A stretch of 64,000 nucleotides of DNA. It comes from Crithidia expoeki. Lineage: Eukaryota; Euglenozoa; Kinetoplastea; Trypanosomatida; Trypanosomatidae. The translations under genes and the position numbers were made by a program. This document shows positions 57,734-64,000 of this stretch, piece after piece. Where the stretch lies: assembly GCA_900240875.1 (NCBI GenBank), contig OESE01000182.1, positions 124,001-188,000 on the forward strand, written 5' to 3'. How positions within the stretch are numbered: position 1 is the first letter of the stretch; each line of letters opens with the position of its first letter. A model generated the notes under the pieces. That model saw only the letters and a program-made list of their open reading frames with translations, ran no database searches and was not told the DNA's origin.

Positions 57734-60193
57734 ATGCTGCGCGGTGTTTCGCTAGCCCCACAGCAGCGCCTCGTGAAAGACCCGCTGGAGCTGCCAACAG
57801 AGCTGGTTAACTCCATCATTGGCGTGTCCGTCCACACTTCTCCCGACTACGGCAGCACTGGGAACACGGGTAACAACAGCAGTGCAGCAGCGCTGCTCTC
57901 CACTTCTGCCCAGCAGTCAGGCGAGTCTCCATCACCTCCGTCGTTTCTCACTCGTTTGTTTCGCTTCGCCAAACGGCGTTACCAGGCGAACGTTGCGGGG
58001 CAGGTGCCCGTCTTCGACGCAAACGGCAACCTCACAGCAAGCCAGACGGGTGTGAACACCTTCCGTTTCCGCAGCCTCTCGCTCTTCTACTTCTTCCGCT
58101 CTCAATCGTGGACAGCCCTTATCACCTACTCTATTCTAGTGTACTTGTTGATTGTGCTGCTTATCGCGGCAACGTATTACATGTGGGGCAAGTACTGCGG
58201 GGCGGGACTGAACATGGTGATGTCGATTTACTTTACCGTGGTAAGTCTAGCTGCTAACGGCGGGTACCTGGGTGAGGACGAGGATACAATGACCGACTCG
58301 ACCCACCTCTGCTACCGCGGGCGTACTGCGATCGTAATGGTGTGCTCCTATGTAAACATTGTCTTCGTTGGTCTCGTCGCGGCGCTGGTTGTCGGCAAAG
58401 CGGAGTACACGGGTAAACTCGGCCACCGCGTTGTATTCAGTGACTTTTGCACCCTCACGAGCATCCCAGGCCGCGTCGGCCAGTACCGCCTGACATTTCG
58501 CATCGCGAACGTGGACAACAGCATCCCTCTCGCCCACGGCCAACTCCGTGTGTTCTGTGTGACGGCCGAGCCGCTGCGGGAGTACCGTCTGCGGCAGAAG
58601 CACATACACCTGTTAAAGAATTCCGCACCGTTAAAGTCGCTCGCGAAGTCCCGGTACGGCAGCGTGCAGCAGCTGCTGCCAGGCGGCGAGGCAACAAACA
58701 GCTTCCGCGGTGCAGGGGGCCAGGCGCAACCGCTTACCGAAGCGATGCTTGAGGGTTGTCGCGCCACGCATCAGATACACCACCATGAGCGTCAACGTAG
58801 TGCTAATAACAGCGGCGGAATCAAAGCTGCCGCCGTGCCCATTTCCGGGTCGCGGCCCAACCTGCCGGAGACTTTAAAACCTCTACGGTCCTCCAGTGGT
58901 GTAGAAAAAGAGTTACACACGACGCGTGTACAACAGCAGCACCAACAGCGGTGCCGTAATCCGCCCAGCAGCACACGCTGTCGTCACCGCAGAAGTAGAG
59001 GCGGACGTACGGCGGCAACCAGCACGCTGCCGAGCATCTCTGTGACCGAGCCGGTTGGCTCCGGTGGCGGCTCGCGCAGCCGCCGTGGCTGCGCACGTGG
59101 CACCATTGAGTCCCCCAACGCCGACAATGGCAAGAACACCAACAAGACAAAGGACAACAGCAGCAGTGACCAAAAGAAAGACAACAACAACAATTGTGAC
59201 GAGGTTGATAAAGCGGGCACTGGGTCAAACGGATCTTCGCCGCCGGGCTCCTCATCGACGTCCCGCACCCCCACATCGAGCCGGTCATCCGCCACCTCCT
59301 CACGTTTCCCTTCAGTGAACTCCTCCCACTCCACGTCATTCGTTGAAGAGGTGCAATCGTCCGACCTGCAGGAAACGGTGGGGAAGACAAGAGGAGAGAA
59401 GTCAACGCCAGTGAGCGGTAGAGTAAACACCGCCGTGTCTGCTACTGCCGGTGGTGCTGCAGCTGCTATTGAGGTTTCCTCCGATGTTACCAACTCGTCC
59501 ACGACGAGTAGAGCAAACAGCGAGCTCTACGCAGCCCCGCCAACGGGCGGCGTTGCAAAGTCCTTGGCCGGCACGGCCGGCAACAAACGCACGCTGGCAC
59601 CGGCGTCGATGACGGCAGCAGCGGCGGCGCAACACCATGTGGCGACAGTGCGCGTTGAAGACGAGGAGAACGACGACTGCGAGGTGGAGCGAGTGCGCCT
59701 CCGCGTGCAAGAAATACGCTGGTCCTGTGCGGAAGAAGGCTACTTGGACCACGGCGAAAGCGGACAGCTCTCCCTGTGGTACCCAGCCACAATCACGCAC
59801 ACCATCGATGAGCGCAGCCCGCTCTATACCTTCATGCAGCTGCCGCACGTCGCGGCGTCACTCAAAGAAGGGCCTTCGATGATGTTCGGTAGTGCCCAAA
59901 GCGATGACAGCAGCGTGCAACCGCCGAGTCTTGGGTCGAACTGCGGCTCAGATGCAAAGCGACACCGATTTCAGCTTGTAGCGGTATTTGACGCAACAGA
60001 GATGGAGTCAGGTTCAACCATCACGGCGAAGCACACCTACACGACGGTGGACATTGTGGCGCACTACAAGTTCTCTGATCGGCTGGTGCACATGCAGTCG
60101 GACAGCGGGGAGGTGATGCTAGACTTTCACTACTTCAATGCACTGCTGCCAATGGATCTCGTTGAGCTCTCGACGACGGACTCGGAGGTGTAG
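57734..60193 (+). CDS. IRK: Kir-type channel without canonical K+ filter (trypanosome IRK type)
   Basis: 819 residues. Two membrane helices lie at about 127-150 (ALITYSILVYLLIVLLIAAT) and 197-220 (TAIVMVCSYVNIVFVGLVAA). Between them a pore-loop region (163-180) reads MSIYFTVVSLAANGGYLG, where ordinary Kir channels have T-x-G-Y/F-G. The cytoplasmic domain starts near 230 (HRVVFSDFCTLTSIPG, then RLTFRIANVDNS) as in Kir proteins. It is split by a Ser/Asn/Arg-rich insert at roughly 310-640 and resumes with LRVQEIRWSC, SPLYTFMQLPHVAASL and the C-terminal FQLVAVFDATEMESGSTI and MLDFHYFN strands. T. brucei IRK was reported as a K+ channel lacking the signature sequence and located in acidocalcisomes; this looks like its ortholog. 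Function here is inferred from that work. Confidence 0.85.
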   Translation: MLRGVSLAPQQRLVKDPLELPTELVNSIIGVSVHTSPDYGSTGNTGNNSSAAALLSTSAQQSGESPSPPSFLTRLFRFAKRRYQANVAGQVPVFDANGNLTASQTGVNTFRFRSLSLFYFFRSQSWTALITYSILVYLLIVLLIAATYYMWGKYCGAGLNMVMSIYFTVVSLAANGGYLGEDEDTMTDSTHLCYRGRTAIVMVCSYVNIVFVGLVAALVVGKAEYTGKLGHRVVFSDFCTLTSIPGRVGQYRLTFRIANVDNSIPLAHGQLRVFCVTAEPLREYRLRQKHIHLLKNSAPLKSLAKSRYGSVQQLLPGGEATNSFRGAGGQAQPLTEAMLEGCRATHQIHHHERQRSANNSGGIKAAAVPISGSRPNLPETLKPLRSSSGVEKELHTTRVQQQHQQRCRNPPSSTRCRHRRSRGGRTAATSTLPSISVTEPVGSGGGSRSRRGCARGTIESPNADNGKNTNKTKDNSSSDQKKDNNNNCDEVDKAGTGSNGSSPPGSSSTSRTPTSSRSSATSSRFPSVNSSHSTSFVEEVQSSDLQETVGKTRGEKSTPVSGRVNTAVSATAGGAAAAIEVSSDVTNSSTTSRANSELYAAPPTGGVAKSLAGTAGNKRTLAPASMTAAAAAQHHVATVRVEDEENDDCEVERVRLRVQEIRWSCAEEGYLDHGESGQLSLWYPATITHTIDERSPLYTFMQLPHVAASLKEGPSMMFGSAQSDDSSVQPPSLGSNCGSDAKRHRFQLVAVFDATEMESGSTITAKHTYTTVDIVAHYKFSDRLVHMQSDSGEVMLDFHYFNALLPMDLVELSTTDSEV

Positions 60194-60835
60194 TGGCACG
60201 GTGGAGAACAGCAAAGAGGGTCCCAGTTGGTGAGATGTCAGCTGGCGATACTTGACGTTTCCTGGCGCTGCTGTTCGAATTGGCAAAACGCTGTTCTGCA
60301 TTTGAAAAACTATTGTTGTTGCAGATTCACCTGTTCTTTCGCAAACCCTGTTGGCAAAGCGTACTCGTCTATTGCTAGCGGTGGTCCTTACCATTATGTT
60401 AAATTCTTTTTTTTTTTTTTGGACTGTTCTCAGGTGCTGGTTCAGGTGTTTCGGCTTATGCCGCTCTGTTCCCCCGTACTGACAGAAGGTGCTAATAAAC
60501 CAATAGAACGGTCGGCAGCAGAAGGAGAGACGAATTCGTGACACGCGTCTCCGCGCGGACGTCCCTGAAGCGTTTTACACGTCGCGTCGCAATCCCTTCG
60601 CACACTTGCGCTTCCTCCCCTTTATCATCAACAGTTAAACACGGTCACCGAAAGGAAGGCGAAAACCTCCCTGCCTCAACTCACATCTCCACTTTACAAC
60701 CTGATTTTTCGCCTCTTCTTCTACCTCCTCCTCCCTGTTCAATGGTCAACTACCGCAGCACACACAACACACGCTCACACGCAGGCTTCCAACGTTCTTA
60801 TTCAACTCTTATCCTAACAACAACCTTGCAGATCA
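60194..60835. other. Intergenic / UTR region
   Basis: About 640 bases. Nothing beyond a T run near 60407-60420 and C/T-rich sequence leading to an AG before the next gene. Confidence 0.6.
60800..60831 (+). promoter_or_regulatory. Candidate spliced-leader acceptor
   Basis: A T/C-rich stretch ends in CCTTGCAG with AG at 60830-60831, four bases before the ATG at 60836. The T tract is weak, so the site is tentative. Confidence 0.35.
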
Positions 60836-62125
60836 ATGGAGAAGTTCCGCCACTTCGGCGACGCCGCCACCGGCGTTCATCCCTTCACGTACGTTATCTC
60901 CCCAACCCCTCTTGGCCGCATCGGGGCCACCGTCGTGTTTCCCGTGCGACTGGTCCTCAGCGCCTTTTTCGTGCTACTCCTCCTCTTCACCGACACCCTT
61001 CTCTGGTTGTTGCACTGCAGCTACTTAGGTCTCCTCGGTAAGTTAATAATCGCGCCATTGCAGCGGGTGTGGATTCGCGGTTTGCTCTTCTTTATTGGAC
61101 ACATTATTCCGGATGCGCCGACTGCCATTGCATATCCGAGCAACAACAGTAGCAACGCGAAGTTGAACAAACGCCCTGTAATGCCGCGGCAGGTGAGTCC
61201 TGGCGACCTGATCGTGTGCAACCTCCAGTCCGTCTGGGACGGACCGGTGTTCGAAGTGATGCTTGCCCAGCCCTACCATGCAATCTGCTTTCCCGACGCT
61301 ACGGCGACAGATGCTGCGACACCTGGGCTTCGTGTCTTCTGGCCTGGGCCGCTACAGCGCTGGCAGGTGTGGAACTTCGTGCGTCGCACCGGCCGTCTAG
61401 ACTTCTTAAAAGCCCAGCAGCCGGGCGGTGCGGCACAGCAGGCGTTAGCAAAGAAGAGCGACGAGGCGGCGTTGCAACTGTACCTTGTGCAGAACGTAGC
61501 AGCGCAGGCACGGGTTCCTGTGTGGTGGTTTGGCGAGGGGACCTGCAGCAACGGAAAAGGGCTGCTTCCGATGCCTCAGGTGATCTGTTGCTCTGCAGCT
61601 TTGACAGCGGTAAGTACCACAACAAATGGAAAGGCAGCATCGGAGTGTGCCGTCTACCTAGCTACGATCCAGTACGACTCCCCAGCGCTCCAAAATGTTC
61701 TGGGTAGTGACGTGGAGGGCCTTTGGGGCCTTCTCTTTCGTACGAGCAGCCTCTTGTACGGCAGCACCGCGCCGGCCTGGTCGAGCCCGTTCTTTCCGAC
61801 GGCGGAGTTAACCTTCAGCCCTGCGCGCCTGCTTCGCGCTGCTGCAGTTGTAATAAGTGAATCGAGTGGCGCAGACAATCACAAGACAGCAAATGCGAAA
61901 GCACCAGCAGTAGTAGCAACAGCGGCGGGAACCAAAACGTACTGGATGCTGACAACGCCGGCGCTTTTGGAGCTGCGTCATGCAATGTGCCAGCGTGGAC
62001 AGGCGCTCGTCGTGTCGGGGGGCGGCGGTGGCGGTGTGGCCGTGCGTCGGCAGCCGCTCTCGGTGGGGATCAAGGAGAAGACGGGGTTTGTAGAAGCCTA
62101 CATTGCGATGCTTCGGAAAGCTTGA
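60836..62125 (+). CDS. LOA1/VPS66-like lysophospholipid acyltransferase
   Basis: 429 residues from the ATG at 60836, four bases after an AG. The N-terminus (MEKFRHFGDAATGVHPF) resembles the start of yeast LOA1/VPS66 as I remember it. A long hydrophobic region at ~25-75 should form one or two membrane helices. Motif I is N129-L-Q-S-V-W-D135, with Leu where most PlsC-type enzymes have His; LOA1-type proteins also lack that His. Motif III is FGEGTCSNGKGLLPM with Glu234, matching FAEGTSCNGKSVLPF of LOA1. The C-terminal FVEAYIAMLRK fits the same family end. LOA1 is reported to acylate lysophosphatidic acid with oleoyl-CoA at the ER/lipid droplet. Activity here is inferred; a Gly-rich insert lies near residue 397. 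Confidence 0.8.
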   Translation: MEKFRHFGDAATGVHPFTYVISPTPLGRIGATVVFPVRLVLSAFFVLLLLFTDTLLWLLHCSYLGLLGKLIIAPLQRVWIRGLLFFIGHIIPDAPTAIAYPSNNSSNAKLNKRPVMPRQVSPGDLIVCNLQSVWDGPVFEVMLAQPYHAICFPDATATDAATPGLRVFWPGPLQRWQVWNFVRRTGRLDFLKAQQPGGAAQQALAKKSDEAALQLYLVQNVAAQARVPVWWFGEGTCSNGKGLLPMPQVICCSAALTAVSTTTNGKAASECAVYLATIQYDSPALQNVLGSDVEGLWGLLFRTSSLLYGSTAPAWSSPFFPTAELTFSPARLLRAAAVVISESSGADNHKTANAKAPAVVATAAGTKTYWMLTTPALLELRHAMCQRGQALVVSGGGGGGVAVRRQPLSVGIKEKTGFVEAYIAMLRKA

Positions 62126-62629
62126 AGAAGCGGGGATGTGCGTTTCTAACGATGCCCTGTAGTTGTTGCGGCACCGCTGCTTCACCAAAAAGCAAGAAGA
62201 CAATGTGCACTTCCCACACGAATAGAGAGAGACGCGGTGTTTGTTTTCTCGCTGACCAGGTCAGCATTGCCCTTTGTTGCTGTCGTTTTCAGCCCTAAAT
62301 GTAGGCTCGCTTCAACTTCTAGAACGCTGACGTGCTCTCGCAACACATCGACTCTTTCTCAGCTAAAGGAGATGGATGGTGGTGGTGGGGTGGCGCACTT
62401 CCGTTTCTGCCATATTCACTCTACTCTGCTTTCTCCTGTTCATCATTGCTTTCATCACCTCACAACATTCAAACTAAAGACCTCAATTGCCTCTTGTACA
62501 AAACGGAACGTCTGCACGTAGTGGCCGCAAAGAAGCCCCCGTTTTTACCTCGTCAACCCGTCTTTCCTCGCTTGTTCATACTTGGGTCTTTATTTCCTCC
62601 TACATCCGTGACATGTAAAGTAGACATCA
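62126..62629. other. Intergenic / UTR region
   Basis: About 500 bases. A minimal ATG-TAA pair lies at 62613-62618, before an AG at 62619-62620. No other feature is recognised. Confidence 0.55.
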
Positions 62630-64000
62630 ATGAACCATTCCGCGTCGTCCTCGCAGCCGCATGAGCAGTCCACCGGCCGCACAGCTTCGACTGAGAAGGA
62701 GGTAAACGATCACTCCGATCAGACTCGGTACGCGCTCAAACAAACACCCCGACACGAACCGCAAACCGTTAGTTCAGCATCCACGTTACATCCCGTTCTA
62801 CCGACGGTAGAACGGTTTCCAAGGTCGGCGCGACGCACGCCCCCACCCCCGCTTGACCAAACTGCGTTAGCAGAGAGGAACAGCGCGGTATCTTCGTCTC
62901 ATGACTCTTTACATGAAAGCCGAGTACAGACGATCAACGGACGAATTAGCACTCAACAGTCGATTGGGCCTCACCGCAAAGTGGCGCTGGGTGTTTTCAA
63001 CCGGCTGTTGAAGTCGCATGCCCGTGCACCGCCTCTTGACAAGGCTGACCCACAAACCACCGCACCGTCTCTCACAGCTTCTGTGTCAGATGCTAGAGAA
63101 ACGAAGAAAGCTACTGCTGTTGCAGAAAGACGCTCAACAGCGGACGTAGCAATGGGCGAGGACGTTCAGCAACAGAATGATTCGGACGTGGTGAAGGAAA
63201 ACGAAGTCGAAAGTGGTGGAGATTCAACTAGTGACGGTGCAGACGGTGTGCTGCCGTGGTGGAAGCGCATTTTGATCGACGCTCACTACCGTCATCGGCT
63301 AATGCAGCTGAGCACGGAGGCCTACCGAAGGGAGCTGAAGTTGCTGCGCGACACCCCTGACGTCATCTCCGGCAGCGCCGGCATGGGGAAGAGGAGAGTC
63401 TGGCGCGAGCGGCGGTGGTGGAAGGACGAGCTTGCGGAGGATATCACGCCACTCCACTACAAGCAAGATGAGAGCAACGATATGACAGCTGCTGCGCATC
63501 TGCATCAAACCGAAGCACCAGACGAGAAGAATACTGCTGCAGCATCAACAGCTTCTTCTTCCTCATCCTCTCCTCCGCCCATTAAAGACGAAGTAGACGA
63601 GACCGTTGTGATGTCGCAGCACGTTGTACTGAAAATACCACCTCCCAGCACTGTAAACACTTTGTTTGCCTTCCATCACCCACGCTCCATCATCGACGCC
63701 TCAGCCCTCGAAACAGTTCGTGGCGTGGCGCTCGGTGTGATGCCGCCTGTCCAACACGCAGGGGAGCAGGCTGTTCAGGAGGCTGCTATTGAGGCCCACC
63801 TCCGCAGCCAGCGCCGGTTCTCTCTGCACACTTCTCTCGCGGCAAAACGCAGGCTAGCCAAAGATATTCTAGCCGGGCGCGAAGATGTCCCGATGCAGAC
63901 AGCAATTACAGATACCGTGCTCGACATGACCCCGGCGGTAACAGCAGCGGCAGTACCGAGACCTCGGTTGTCGCAACGCCCAAAAAGCATGATACGACAG
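62630..64000 (+). CDS. Hypothetical protein, 3' end beyond the window
   Basis: From the ATG at 62630 (MNHSASSSQPHEQS) the frame stays open for 457 codons to the last base, with no stop. The first ~190 residues are Ser/Thr/Gln rich. A more ordered block near 205-290 has VLPWWKRILIDAHYRHRLMQ, then YRRELKLLRDTPDVI, then WRERRWWKDELAEDITPLHY, which is Trp/Arg rich and repeats the WW pattern. A Ser run at about 310-315 precedes VVLKIPPPSTVNTLFAFHHP and a helical, basic part to the window end. No family is recognised. It is the direct downstream neighbour of the acyltransferase, on the same strand. Confidence 0.8.
   Translation, partial: MNHSASSSQPHEQSTGRTASTEKEVNDHSDQTRYALKQTPRHEPQTVSSASTLHPVLPTVERFPRSARRTPPPPLDQTALAERNSAVSSSHDSLHESRVQTINGRISTQQSIGPHRKVALGVFNRLLKSHARAPPLDKADPQTTAPSLTASVSDARETKKATAVAERRSTADVAMGEDVQQQNDSDVVKENEVESGGDSTSDGADGVLPWWKRILIDAHYRHRLMQLSTEAYRRELKLLRDTPDVISGSAGMGKRRVWRERRWWKDELAEDITPLHYKQDESNDMTAAAHLHQTEAPDEKNTAAASTASSSSSSPPPIKDEVDETVVMSQHVVLKIPPPSTVNTLFAFHHPRSIIDASALETVRGVALGVMPPVQHAGEQAVQEAAIEAHLRSQRRFSLHTSLAAKRRLAKDILAGREDVPMQTAITDTVLDMTPAVTAAAVPRPRLSQRPKSMIRQ
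62793..62815 (+). other. 10-bp perfect inverted repeat with 3-nt loop inside the last coding region
   Basis: CCGTTCTACC, GAC, GGTAGAACGG. It lies within codons of the partial gene near its N-terminus and may be chance. Confidence 0.85.

Overview
The window is nuclear DNA from a trypanosomatid, most likely a Leishmania-like member of the Leishmaniinae. All 17 supported protein genes lie on the + strand, head to tail, without introns. They are separated by 0.4-3 kb of U-rich, microsatellite-rich sequence, and several start just downstream of a polypyrimidine tract and an AG. This is the layout of a polycistronic unit processed by spliced-leader trans-splicing. The strongest lineage marker is the tandem pair of LAMMER/CLK kinases (KKT10/KKT19 type), which I remember as lying on chromosome 9 in Leishmania. 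The species cannot be fixed from the sequence alone. Many proteins carry long Gln, Asn, Ala, Ser or Thr runs inserted between conserved blocks.

Layout. 1-2859: no gene seen. 2860-13148: a large unknown protein, a twin CX9C mitochondrial-type protein, a small membrane protein, an Rtf1 Plus3-domain protein and a GNAT acetyltransferase. 13826-20574: a giant NPRL3-like GATOR1 subunit. 21577-27446: the tandem kinetochore CLK kinases, 3 kb apart. 28810-37776: a CDC14-like phosphatase, a Plus3-RING protein and the BBSome subunit BBS8/TTC8. 38684-52969: a long coiled-coil protein and a 3519-residue Mon2-like trafficking protein. 54338-62125: a PPP-family phosphatase, a Kir-type channel without a canonical K+ filter (the trypanosome IRK type), and a LOA1/VPS66-like acyltransferase. 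62630 to the end: the start of an unrecognised protein cut by the window.

The genes do not form one pathway, as expected for a trypanosomatid polycistron. Themes are chromosome segregation and cell cycle (CLK pair, CDC14-like), nutrient signalling (NPRL3), transcription elongation or chromatin (two Plus3 proteins), cilium (BBS8) and membrane or acidocalcisome physiology (Mon2, IRK, LOA1).

Five genes contain six apparent frameshifts, and each looks like loss of a single base: 8464-9116, NPRL3, first kinase (two), second kinase and BBS8. Both kinases share one of them at the same homologous site. This bias suggests consensus deletion errors more than real pseudogenes, but raw reads are needed. 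I found no convincing transposon, CRISPR, tRNA, rRNA or viral fossil. The less explained signals are intergenic hairpins at 9128-9176, 24515-24548 and 41908-41953, the Plus3-RING architecture, and the homogenised kinase cassettes.
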